Shown: positions 33,911-42,310 of the stretch, one piece after another
Layout of the letters: each line of letters starts with the position of its first letter
Numbering within the stretch: the stretch's first letter is position 1
NCBI RefSeq assembly: GCF_018141545.1
Contig: NZ_CP064356.1
Coordinates: forward strand, 1,426,001 to 1,490,000
DNA: 64,000 nucleotides
Direction: 5' to 3'
Origin: Miltoncostaea oceani
GTDB lineage: Bacteria > Actinomycetota > Thermoleophilia > Miltoncostaeales > Miltoncostaeaceae
Notes under the pieces: model-generated
What the model saw: only the letters and a program-made list of their open reading frames with translations
Told to the model about the DNA's origin: nothing
Databases searched by the model: none
Position numbers and translations under genes: made by a program

Positions 33911-35622
33911 CGCCCGTGCCGGCCACGCCCCCGGACGGTCACGCGTCCCCTCCGACCGGCCGATGGAACGATATGGCCTCCGTCCCCACGGCCGCCGCGG
34001 ACGCCGCCGCGGCCGGCACGCCCCCGCCCCTCGACGGGTGGGAGGCGCGGCTCGCCGCGGAGCGCGCCAGCCTGCGCCGCGTGGCCGCCGCCGTCGTCGC
34101 CCGCGCCGACGCCGGGGGCGCCCTCGACCTGGCGGCGTCCGAGGTCGCGACCCTGATGGGCGCCGAGCAGGGTTTCGTCTTCCGCCTCGTCGAGGGTGAC
34201 CGCGTGATGGTCGCCGGCGCGTCGGGCGTCGAGGCGGCGCCGATCGGCGCCGTCCACGGGATGCTCCCCGCGGGGGTGATCCCCGAGGTCGTGCGCCGCC
34301 GCGCGCCCGTGCGCATCGAGGGGCGGCTGCGTCCCCTCGGGCGCGAGAACTCCGACCGGTACTGGATCGCGCCGGTCTACCGCGGGGGGGTCGGGGCGCC
34401 GGTGTTCGTGGGCGACGCGCTCTGGGGGGTGATGGTCGTGGCGACCACCCGCGACGAGCCGTTCCCCGCGGGGGCCGAGGACCGCCTCGACTACTTCGCC
34501 GAGATCGCGGGCATCGCGATCGGCACCGCCGAGGCGAACGAGCGCCTCGCGCGCCTCGCGATGAGCGACGCCCTGACGGGGCTCGCCAACAACCGCGCCT
34601 TCCAGGCCGCCCTCGACGCCGAGGTCGGGAGGGCCCGCCGCCACGGGCGGCCCCTCGCCCTCGCGGTCATCGACCTCGACCACTTCAAGTGGGTGAACGA
34701 CACCCACGGCCACCTCGCGGGCGACACGGCGCTGATGGAGATCGCGAGCCGGCTGACGGCGGAGGGCCGCCGCGGCGACCTGATCGCCCGCGTCGGCGGG
34801 GAGGAGTTCGCCTGGGTGCTCCCCGAGACCGACCTGGCCGCCGGGCTGCGGGTCGCCGAGCGCGCCCGCCGCGCCGCGTCCTCCCGGCCGGTCCCCGTCG
34901 TGGGGCGCGTCACCCTGTCGATCGGCGTCGCCGAGCTCGCGCAGGCCGGTGACGCCGCCGAGCTGTACCGCCTCGCCGACGAGGCCCTCTACTGCGCGAA
35001 GCGCTCGGGCCGCGACCGCTGCGTCGCCTACGACGCCGGCATCTCCCTCCGGACGCCGGCGCCCTGGGCCCACCCCGTCGGGAGCGGCGCTGTGGCGCGG
35101 GCCCTCTCCCGGGCGATCGACGCCCGCGAGCCCGGCGCCCGCGCCCACTGCGAGCGCGTCGCCGCCCTGGTGGAGCGCATGGCCCGCGCGGACGGCTGGC
35201 CCGGCGACCGCGCCGTGATGCTCGCCGAGGCGGGTCTCGTGCACGAGATCGGGACCCTCGGCCTGCCCGCCGCGCTGCGCCACGCCGACGCCGCGCCCGC
35301 GCCCGACGACGCCGCCCTGCTGCGCCGCCACCTGCTGCTCGGCGCCGAGATCGTCACCGACGTGATGACGCCCGAGCAGGTCGGCTGGGTCCGCGCGCAC
35401 GCGGAGCGCCACGACGGGTCGGGGCACCCCGACGGCGTCGCGGGCGAGGCGATCCCCGACGGCGCCCGCCTGATCGCGGTCGCCGACTTCTGGGACGCGC
35501 GGATCGCGTCCGGCTCCACCCCCGCCGTGGTGCGCGCCGAGCTCGCCGCACGCGCCGGGACGTGGTTCGACCCCGCCGCCGCGCGCCTGCTCGACGCGGC
35601 CGTCCGGGGGGAGCGCGTGTGA
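33907..35622 (+). CDS. GAF-GGDEF-HD hybrid cyclic-di-GMP enzyme
   Basis: This 571-residue soluble protein has a GAF sensor domain (about 55-210), a GGDEF diguanylate cyclase domain (about 218-375) and an HD domain (about 390-570). The active-site GGEEF is at 297-301 and an RxxD inhibitory site (RRGD, 288-291) lies five residues before it, so cyclase activity with product feedback is predicted. The HD part resembles HD-GYP: HCERV, HLLLGAEIV and DGSGHPDG are kept, but the HD dyad is His446-Glu447 and GYP is GHP (506-508). Phosphodiesterase activity is therefore doubtful. GTG 33907 overlaps priA, and the end overlaps the lyase-like gene, both by four bases. Confidence 0.9.
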   Translation: MTPVPATPPDGHASPPTGRWNDMASVPTAAADAAAAGTPPPLDGWEARLAAERASLRRVAAAVVARADAGGALDLAASEVATLMGAEQGFVFRLVEGDRVMVAGASGVEAAPIGAVHGMLPAGVIPEVVRRRAPVRIEGRLRPLGRENSDRYWIAPVYRGGVGAPVFVGDALWGVMVVATTRDEPFPAGAEDRLDYFAEIAGIAIGTAEANERLARLAMSDALTGLANNRAFQAALDAEVGRARRHGRPLALAVIDLDHFKWVNDTHGHLAGDTALMEIASRLTAEGRRGDLIARVGGEEFAWVLPETDLAAGLRVAERARRAASSRPVPVVGRVTLSIGVAELAQAGDAAELYRLADEALYCAKRSGRDRCVAYDAGISLRTPAPWAHPVGSGAVARALSRAIDAREPGARAHCERVAALVERMARADGWPGDRAVMLAEAGLVHEIGTLGLPAALRHADAAPAPDDAALLRRHLLLGAEIVTDVMTPEQVGWVRAHAERHDGSGHPDGVAGEAIPDGARLIAVADFWDARIASGSTPAVVRAELAARAGTWFDPAAARLLDAAVRGERV

Positions 35623-37115
35623 GCGGCCCGCCCGGGCTCACCTGGACCGCGGCGCGGGCGCCGGCGCCCCGCGACATCGAGCGGATCGCGGACGGGGAGC
35701 CGGTGTCCCTCGCCCCGGACGTCGTCGAGCGGGTCCGGGCCGGCCACGAGGCCGTCATCGACGCGCTGGCCGCCGGCGTCCGGGTCTACGGCGTCACGAC
35801 CGGGCAGGGGTTCCTCGCCGACCGCGACCTCGACCCCGGCGACGTCGCGCGGCACCAGGGCAACCTGCTGATCGGCCGGGCCGTCGGGTCGGCGCCCTGG
35901 CTCGACCGCGCCGAGGCGCGCGCGCTGGTGGCGGTGCGGCTCGCCCGGTTCACGTCCGGCGCCGCGGGGGTCAGCCCGGCGCTCTGCGCGGCCCTCGTGG
36001 CGATGCTCGACACCGGCCTCACGCCCGCCGTCCCCCGCGAGGGCGTCGGCTGCTCGGGCGAGGTGATCCCCCTGTCGCACGCGTTCCAGGTGCTGCTCGG
36101 CGTCGGCCGCGTCCTCGCCGGCGACGGGGGGGTCGAGGACGCCGCGGCGGCCCTCGCCGCCCGGGGCCTCGCGCCGTACGCGCCCCGCCCGAAGGAGGGC
36201 ATCGCCCTGCTCGCCGGCTCGCCCGGGGTCACCGCCCTCGCCGTGCTGCGCCGCCGCGACGCGGCGCGCCTCGCGGGCCTGATGACCGCCGGGGCCGCCG
36301 CCGCGGCGGACGCCGCGGGCGTCCCCCTCGACGCGCTGTCGCCCGCCGTCGGGCGCCTCGGCCCCGACCCCGTCCTGGCGGAGGCGACCGACCACCTCGG
36401 CCGGCTGCTGGCTGGCGCCCACGCGGACCGGCCGTCGTCGCAGGGGCCGGTGTCGTTCCGCGTCGCGCCGCAGGTGATCGCCCACCTGGTCCGCACCGTC
36501 GACCGGCTCGGGGACGACGCCACCCGGGCGCTCGCCGTGCCCGACGACTCGCCCGCCCTCATCGACGGGCGGTTCACGAGCACCGGCGCCTTCCACGAGA
36601 TCGGCCTCGCCGCCGGCATGGACGCCCTCACGGCGGCGCTCGCGCGGGCGGCCGAGACCGCGGCCCAGCGGACGCACCGCCTGCTCGACGGACGCGTGAC
36701 CGGCCTGCCCGACCAGCTCACCCCCCGCCCCGGACCCCGCTGCGGGCTGGTGGTGCTGCACAAGCGCGCCGTCGCCGTGGTCCACGAGATGCGCCGGCTC
36801 GCCGTGCCGGCCTCGATCGGGGTGGTGGACACCTCGCTCGGCCAGGAGGACGCCCAGACGTTCGGGTTCGCGTCGGCGGAGGCGCTGCGCCGCGCGCTCG
36901 GGCTGGCCGAGGAGGTCCTCGCGATCGAGCTGCTCACCGCCCGGCAGGCGTGGGCGCTGCGGGGCCGCCCGCCCGCGCCCGGGCTCGCCGGGCTCGCCGG
37001 TCCGCTGTGCGACGCCGTCGCCCCCGTCGACGAGGACCGCCCCCTCGGACCCGACGTCGACCGGGTCCGCGCGCTGCTGCGCCGGTCGCCCGTCCCGGAG
37101 TGCGCGACGGCCTGA
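35619..37115 (+). CDS. Divergent aromatic amino acid ammonia-lyase (HAL/PAL) family protein
   Basis: The 498-residue protein aligns along its length with histidine/phenylalanine ammonia-lyases: VYGVTTGQGFLA, the MIO-forming region VGCSGEVIPLSH, RPKEGIALL, GPVSFRVAPQV, STGAFHEIGLA and SLGQEDAQTFG. Several normally fixed residues differ: the MIO triad Ala-Ser-Gly is Cys145-Ser-Gly, the Asn of NGT is Ala199, the catalytic Tyr of QDxYSLR is Val278, and the substrate His of the SHA block is Arg. Tyr57, Arg281 and the Gln-Glu-Asp block remain. It may be an aminomutase, a new lyase or a non-enzymatic relative. GTG 35619 is coupled to the c-di-GMP enzyme by a GTGA overlap. Confidence 0.85.
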   Translation: MSGPPGLTWTAARAPAPRDIERIADGEPVSLAPDVVERVRAGHEAVIDALAAGVRVYGVTTGQGFLADRDLDPGDVARHQGNLLIGRAVGSAPWLDRAEARALVAVRLARFTSGAAGVSPALCAALVAMLDTGLTPAVPREGVGCSGEVIPLSHAFQVLLGVGRVLAGDGGVEDAAAALAARGLAPYAPRPKEGIALLAGSPGVTALAVLRRRDAARLAGLMTAGAAAAADAAGVPLDALSPAVGRLGPDPVLAEATDHLGRLLAGAHADRPSSQGPVSFRVAPQVIAHLVRTVDRLGDDATRALAVPDDSPALIDGRFTSTGAFHEIGLAAGMDALTAALARAAETAAQRTHRLLDGRVTGLPDQLTPRPGPRCGLVVLHKRAVAVVHEMRRLAVPASIGVVDTSLGQEDAQTFGFASAEALRRALGLAEEVLAIELLTARQAWALRGRPPAPGLAGLAGPLCDAVAPVDEDRPLGPDVDRVRALLRRSPVPECATA

Positions 37116-37178
37116 GCTCCGGGGGACGGGTTCGCTACGCTCCTGTGCGGTCCGTCACTCGTCAAGGAGCGCTCGTCC

Positions 37179-38039
37179 ATGCCGGTTCCCCGCCTATTCG
37201 AGGCGTCCAGCGACCCACGTGAGCAGTGGGTCCACGTCCTCGCCACGCTGCTGGGCCTCGGCGGGCCCGAGACGCGGACCGCGCTGGTCGAGGAGATCTC
37301 CGGGGAGTCCCTCCCCGAGGCCGACGCCCTCCTGGTGCGCGAGCAGCGCCCCCTCGGCGACGACCTGCTCGGCGACATCGTCGTGCGCGGCGCGGGCTGG
37401 ACGTTCGCGGTGCAGGCGACCCTGGCCTTCGACGCCGACGAGGAGGCGCGCCTGCGCGCCACCCACGACGCGCTGGCCGAGTCCTACGACAAGGTGATCG
37501 TCGTCGCGGTCACCCCCGACCGCAAGCCGCCGGCGGCGGTCGAGCGGGCCGGCGCGGACGGCCGCACCATCCGCCACCGCTCCTGGCTCCGCGTGCGCGA
37601 CTGGGTGCAGGAGCGCCCCGAGCGCGGCCGCGCCCAGGGCACCGACCTGCTGCTGCTGCGGGAGGCCGACTACTTCCTCACCCCGCGCGTCGCCGAGCTC
37701 TACCGGCTCGAGGGCCTCATGCCCCTCATCGCGCAGGACCTGCGGCCGAGCCTCGCCGGGATGTTCTTCGACCTGAACGACCTCGCCCCGGCCCCCCGCA
37801 TCCGCAACGAGGCGGGCGCCGCGACCGTCGCCTTCCCGCAGACCGGCGACCCGCAGGCCGAGATCGCGGTCGGCAGGGACGGCCTCGCGCTCACGCTCGC
37901 GAGCGGCGACGGCGGGCCCGGCTACGCCGCCGGGGGCGACGGCCGCCCGCGGCTCGCCGTGAACGGCGCCGGCGACTACCTCGCCGCACGCGCGTGGACG
38001 CAGTCCACCGCGCGGTCGCTGCTCCCCGCGCGCCGGTGA
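37179..38039 (+). CDS. Hypothetical cytosolic protein
   Basis: This 286-residue protein has no signal peptide or membrane segment. Residues about 60-115 read as alternating strands and helices: GDDLLGDIVVRGAGWTFAVQ, then ATLAFDADEEA and YDKVIVVAVTPD. The spacing of Asp and the strand FAVQAT recalls the core of PD-(D/E)xK nucleases, but Gln and Thr stand where Glu and Lys would be, so this is weak. ATG 37179 has an AAGGAG about ten bases upstream and a TACGCT -10-like box at about 37136. The stop is shared with the kinase start (GTGA), so the two are coupled and may act together. Confidence 0.6.
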   Translation: MPVPRLFEASSDPREQWVHVLATLLGLGGPETRTALVEEISGESLPEADALLVREQRPLGDDLLGDIVVRGAGWTFAVQATLAFDADEEARLRATHDALAESYDKVIVVAVTPDRKPPAAVERAGADGRTIRHRSWLRVRDWVQERPERGRAQGTDLLLLREADYFLTPRVAELYRLEGLMPLIAQDLRPSLAGMFFDLNDLAPAPRIRNEAGAATVAFPQTGDPQAEIAVGRDGLALTLASGDGGPGYAAGGDGRPRLAVNGAGDYLAARAWTQSTARSLLPARR

Positions 38040-39462
38040 CGCTGGTCGCCCAGGAGCGGCGCGTCGGCCCCTGGGCGCTCGAGGAGCGGATCGGGGGAGG
38101 GGGGCAGGCCGCGGTCTACCGCGTGCGCCACGCCGTCCTCTCCCGGCCGGCCGCCCTCAAGCTGGTCCACCCCGCGATCTGGGCGGACCCCGGATTCCGG
38201 GTCCGCTTCGCGCGGGAGTGCGACGCCCTCGTCGCACTCGAGCACCCCGGCGTCGTCCCGATCCTCGACGCGGGGGAGCACGAGGGCCGGGGCTACCTCG
38301 TCATGGCGCTCGCGCGCGGCGGCAGCCTCGACGCGCGCCTCGCCGCCGGCCCGCTCGCCCCGCGCGAGGCGGCCACGATCGTCACGGCGATCGCGTCGGC
38401 CCTCGACGCGGCGCACGCCGCCGGGGTCCTGCACCGCGACGTGACCCCCGGCAACGTCCTGCTCGACCCCGCGGGGCCGTGGCTCGCCGACTTCGGCATC
38501 GCCCTGCGCGGGGACGCGACGGCGCTCACCGCCGAGGGCGCCCTCATCGGCACCGCCGGCTACCTCGCGCCCGAGGTGATCGCCGGCCACCGCGCCACGC
38601 CGGCGTCCGACCGCTACGCGCTCGCCGCGACCGCCTTCCGCGCCCTGACGGGCGAGCCGCCCTTCCGCGCCGACGGCATCGCGGGCGTCCTGCACGCCCA
38701 CGCCCACCACGCGCCCCGCCGCGCCTCCGACGTGCGGCCCGGGCTCCCCGCCGCCCTCGACGCCGCCCTCGCGGACGGGCTGGCGAAGGACCCGGCCCAC
38801 CGCCCCGCGACGGCCGCGACGCTCGCCGACGCCATCGACGCCGCCCTCGGCGGCACCGGGGCCCCCACCCGCGCGCTCGTGCGGCGCGCCCCGCCGCCCG
38901 CCGCCGCCGCCGCGCCGTGCTCGTGCCGGCCCTCGCCGTGGCGGGCCTGATCGCCGCGGGCGGGGGCGCGGCCGCCCTCACCGTCGGCCTCGGCGGCGGG
39001 GACCCCGCGACGCCCCCGCCGGCGCCCGCCGCCAACCCGCGCGTCACCCTCCCCGAGACGGTCCCCGGCCTCGACGGCCTCGGGGTGCGCGCGAGCGCCG
39101 CCGCGGCCGCCGACCTGCCCGGGGGCGTCGCCATCCCCGGCGCGGTCGCCGCCGACGTCGCGGGCGTCCGGGTCACCGCCTTCCCCGGCGGCTGGGACGC
39201 GCTCGCCGCGGTCCGCGCCCGGCTCGAGGACGACGACTACGTGGTCGAGCCGCTCGCCCCGGGCGGCACCGCGATCGGCGAGGTCGCCCGCCGGTACACC
39301 ATCATCGACGTGCTCGGCCAGTCGGAGCGCTGGGCGATGCTGGTGCTCGCGGAGTCGACCGGCGAGCGCGCGGTGCTCGTGCGCGGCCGCTACGAGGACC
39401 CCGCGTCCTACGCGACGGCGCTCGCCTCCTCGCGCGGCGCCCAGGTGCGGCCCGTCTCCTGA
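38036..39462 (+). pseudogene. Membrane Ser/Thr protein kinase (PknB type) with an internal -1 frame break
   Basis: The kinase domain occupies residues 1-280: IGGGGQAAVYRVRH (Gly loop), Lys42, Glu61 in helix C, LHRDVTPGN (catalytic loop, Asp135, Asn140; the usual Lys is Thr), ADFGIA and TAGYLAPE. In this frame the protein stops at 38950. The expected juxtamembrane arginine run, transmembrane helix (VLVPALAVAGLIAAGGG) and 150-residue outer domain continue in the -1 frame to 39462. The switch lies in a GCC/CCG tract at 38887-38915; one added base restores the frame. It may be a sequencing error, a slippage-prone switch or a true mutation. The outer domain has no recognised family. GTG 38036 overlaps the preceding gene. 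Confidence 0.75.
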
Positions 39463-39500
39463 CCCCGGGTCCCGCGCCCCGTCGGGGTGGGGGCGCTTGC

Positions 39501-39506
39501 TAGAGT
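39501..39506 (+). promoter_or_regulatory. -10 box (TAGAGT) of the def-rib operon, leaderless spacing
   Basis: TAGAGT is followed by six bases and the def GTG at 39513. The spacer from the kinase (39463-39500) shows nothing else. This promoter would serve the eight-gene run from def to ribH. Confidence 0.5.
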
Positions 39507-39512
39507 CGGGAC

Positions 39513-40052
39513 GTGTCCTCCCGCGCCCTCGACGACCCCGTGATGGAGCAGCGGCGCCTCTCGGCGCTGTCGCAGATCCGCCAGATGGGCGACCCCGTGC
39601 TGCGGGCGCCGGCCCTGACGATCACCGAGTTCGACGAGGCGCTCGCCGACGAGGCGGAGCGGATGATCGCGATCATGCACGACGCCCGCGGCGTCGGGCT
39701 CGCCGCCCCCCAGGTCGGCTCCCTGCGCCGGCTCGCGGTGGTCATGACGGGGGAGGACGCGCCGCCGGCGGTCCTCTGCAACCCCGAGATCACGTGGCGC
39801 TCCGACGAGGAGGAGTACGACTACGAGGGGTGCCTCTCGATCGGCGAGATCAGCGTCGAGGTGCCCCGCGCGGTGGCGATCCGGGTGCGTGCGCAGGACG
39901 TGCGCGGCAACGTGATCGAGCTGGAGCCGGAGGGCTTCGCCGCACGCGTGATCCAGCACGAGCTCGACCACCTGGACGGCGTCCTGATCCTCGACCGCAC
40001 GGCGCCCGATCAGCGCCGGGAGGCGCTCAAGGCACTGCGCGACGGGGGCTGA
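39513..40052 (+). CDS. def: Peptide deformylase
   Basis: Def removes the formyl group from nascent N-terminal methionine. The 179-residue metalloenzyme has the three family motifs in order: GVGLAAPQVG, EGCLSI (metal Cys) and QHELDHLDG (metal His pair and catalytic Glu). An N-terminal extension of about 20 residues precedes IRQMGDPVLR. fmt, its functional partner, follows after six bases. Confidence 0.96.
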   Translation: MSSRALDDPVMEQRRLSALSQIRQMGDPVLRAPALTITEFDEALADEAERMIAIMHDARGVGLAAPQVGSLRRLAVVMTGEDAPPAVLCNPEITWRSDEEEYDYEGCLSIGEISVEVPRAVAIRVRAQDVRGNVIELEPEGFAARVIQHELDHLDGVLILDRTAPDQRREALKALRDGG

Positions 40053-40058
40053 CCGCCC

Positions 40059-40970
40059 GTGCGCATCGCCTTCGCGGGCAGCCCCGACGCGGCGGTGGGG
40101 CCGCTGCGCGCACTCGTCGCGTCGCCCCACGAGGTCGTCGTCGTCGTGTCGCAGCCGGACCGGCCGAGGGGCCGGCGCGGCACGCCCACCCCGACGCCCG
40201 TCGCCGCGGCGGCCCTGGAGCTGGGGCTCCCGGTGATCCGGCCGCGGACCATCAACGACCCCGAGGTGCGGGAGCAGATCGCCGCGACGGGCGCCGACGC
40301 GCTCGCGGTGGTGGCCTTCGGGCAGATCCTGCGTGACGCCGTGCTCGACGCGTGGCCCTGCGTGAACGTCCACTTCTCGCTGCTCCCGGCGTACCGCGGC
40401 GCGGCGCCGGTCGAACGTGCCCTGATGGATGGAGTCGAGGAGACCGGCGTGACGATCATGCGCATGGACGCGGGGCTGGACACCGGACCGATGCTGGCGG
40501 TGGAGCGGACCCCGATCGACCCGGCGGAGGACACCGGCGCCCTGGTCGCGCGGCTGTCGGAGATGGGCGGGCCGCTGCTGGCCCGGGTCCTCACCGACAT
40601 GGAGGAGGGGCGCGCCGTCGAGACGCCGCAGCCCGACGAGGGCGTGTCGCTGGCCCCCAAGATCACCGCCGACGACCGCCCCCTCGACCTCGGACGGCCC
40701 GCCGCCGAGCTCGCCCGCCGCGTGCGGGCCCTGTCGCCGCACATCGGGGCGACCTGCCGCATCGGCGGGGAGCCCTTCAAGGTCTGGCGCGCCGCCGCCC
40801 ACGACGCCCCCGCGCCGGCGGGCCTCACCGCGACCGACGGCCGCCTGGTCGCCGGGTGCGCGGAGGGGTCGCTCGAGATCCTCGAGCTGCAGCCCCCCGG
40901 GCGCGGGCGGATGGACGCCGGCAGCTTCCTCCGCGGCCACCGCGGCCCCCTCGACTGGACGACCTCATGA
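40059..40970 (+). CDS. fmt: Methionyl-tRNA formyltransferase
   Basis: Fmt formylates Met-tRNAi from 10-formyltetrahydrofolate. The 303-residue protein has MRIAFAGSPDAAV, QPDRPRGRRG (a shortened tRNA loop), the catalytic VNVHFSLLPAYRGAAPVERAL (split; Asn, His) and MDAGLDTGPML, then a C-terminal OB-like domain. GTG 40059 lies six bases after def; the end overlaps rsmB (ATGA). Confidence 0.95.
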   Translation: MRIAFAGSPDAAVGPLRALVASPHEVVVVVSQPDRPRGRRGTPTPTPVAAAALELGLPVIRPRTINDPEVREQIAATGADALAVVAFGQILRDAVLDAWPCVNVHFSLLPAYRGAAPVERALMDGVEETGVTIMRMDAGLDTGPMLAVERTPIDPAEDTGALVARLSEMGGPLLARVLTDMEEGRAVETPQPDEGVSLAPKITADDRPLDLGRPAAELARRVRALSPHIGATCRIGGEPFKVWRAAAHDAPAPAGLTATDGRLVAGCAEGSLEILELQPPGRGRMDAGSFLRGHRGPLDWTTS

Positions 40971-42310
40971 GCACCGCCACCGAGTCACCGGCCGGCGGCG
41001 GCGTCGCCCGCGAGCGCAGCGTCGCCCTGCGGGTCCTGCGCCGCGTGGACGACGGCGCCTACGCCGACCGCGCCCTCGCCGCCGAGGCCCGCCGGGCGGA
41101 GCTCGACCCGCGTTCCCGCGCCCACGCCATGCGCCTCGCCTACGGGGCGGTGCAGCGGCGCCGCACGCTCGACTGGCTCATCGACGGCGCCCTCGACCGC
41201 CCGACCCACCTCGAGCCGGCGGTGCGGGACATCCTCCGCCTCGGCGCGTACGAGCTCGCCTTCTCCGACGGCGTGCCGGACCACGCCGCGGTCGACCAGG
41301 CCGTCCGCCAGGCCCGCGGCCTGCGCGGCGCGAAGGCCCGGTCGTCGGCCCGCGCCGGCCTCGTGAACGCCGTGATGCGCCGCCTCGCCGGCGACGCCGC
41401 CGGCCGCCTGGCGGAGCTCGACGCGGGAGGGGCCGAGACGGCCGGCCTGCGCCACTCGATGCCCGACTGGATCGCGGCGCGGCTCGTGGACTCGCTCGGC
41501 GAGGAGGACGCGGACGGCGTCATGCGCGCCGCCGCCGAGCCCGCCGAGTCGGCGCTGCGGTGGAACCCGCTGCGCGGCCCGCGGGCGACCCTCGAGGCCG
41601 CCCTGCCGGACGGCTGGCGGCGCGACCCGCTCGTGCCCGAGGCCTACGTCCTGCCCGGCGCGTTCGCGCTGGAGGACTCCGAGGTGTGGGCCCGCGGCCG
41701 GGCGATGGGGCAGAGCCGCGCCTCGCAGCTCGTCGCCCACGTCGTCGCGCCCGTCGCCGGCGAGCGGGTGCTGGACCTCTGCGCCGCCCCGGGCGCCAAG
41801 ACGACCCACATGGCGGCGCTCGCGTACGGCGGCGCCCGCATCACGGCCGTGGAGCTGCGCCCCCAGCGGGCCCAGGCGCTCCGCGCCGTCGCCCACCGCA
41901 TGGGCGCCCGGGTGGACGTCGTCGAGGGCGACGCCCTCGAGGTCGCGCTCGACGGGGGGTACGACGCCGTGCTCGTGGACCCGCCCTGCACCGGCCTCGG
42001 GGTGCTGTCGGCGCGGCCGGACGCGCGCTGGCGGCGTCGGGAGGAGGCCCTCGAGCCCCTCACCCGCCTGCAGTCGGCGCTGCTCGGCCGTGCGCTCGAG
42101 CTCGTCCGCCCCGGCGGCCGCGTCGTCTACTCGACGTGCACGTTGATCGCCGCCGAGAACGAGGACGTCGTGCGGGCGTCCGGCGCCACGATCGAGGACC
42201 TGGGCGACGCCTTCCCGGGCCTCGCGCACCCGCGCGTGCCGGGGGCGCTCCTGACGTTGCCGCACCGCCACGGCACCGACGGCTTCTTCGTGGCCCGGTT
42301 GCGCCCGTGA
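40967..42310 (+). CDS. rsmB: 16S rRNA m5C967 methyltransferase RsmB
   Basis: RsmB methylates C967 of 16S rRNA using SAM. The 447-residue protein has an N-terminal NusB-like RNA-binding domain (about 15-140) and a Rossmann methyltransferase domain: LDLCAAPGAKTTHMA (SAM loop), LVDPPCTGLGVL (catalytic-release Cys) and VYSTCTLIAAENEDVV (nucleophile Cys). It ends with the usual DGFFVARL. Coupled to fmt and rpe by four-base overlaps. Confidence 0.94.
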   Translation: MSTATESPAGGGVARERSVALRVLRRVDDGAYADRALAAEARRAELDPRSRAHAMRLAYGAVQRRRTLDWLIDGALDRPTHLEPAVRDILRLGAYELAFSDGVPDHAAVDQAVRQARGLRGAKARSSARAGLVNAVMRRLAGDAAGRLAELDAGGAETAGLRHSMPDWIAARLVDSLGEEDADGVMRAAAEPAESALRWNPLRGPRATLEAALPDGWRRDPLVPEAYVLPGAFALEDSEVWARGRAMGQSRASQLVAHVVAPVAGERVLDLCAAPGAKTTHMAALAYGGARITAVELRPQRAQALRAVAHRMGARVDVVEGDALEVALDGGYDAVLVDPPCTGLGVLSARPDARWRRREEALEPLTRLQSALLGRALELVRPGGRVVYSTCTLIAAENEDVVRASGATIEDLGDAFPGLAHPRVPGALLTLPHRHGTDGFFVARLRP

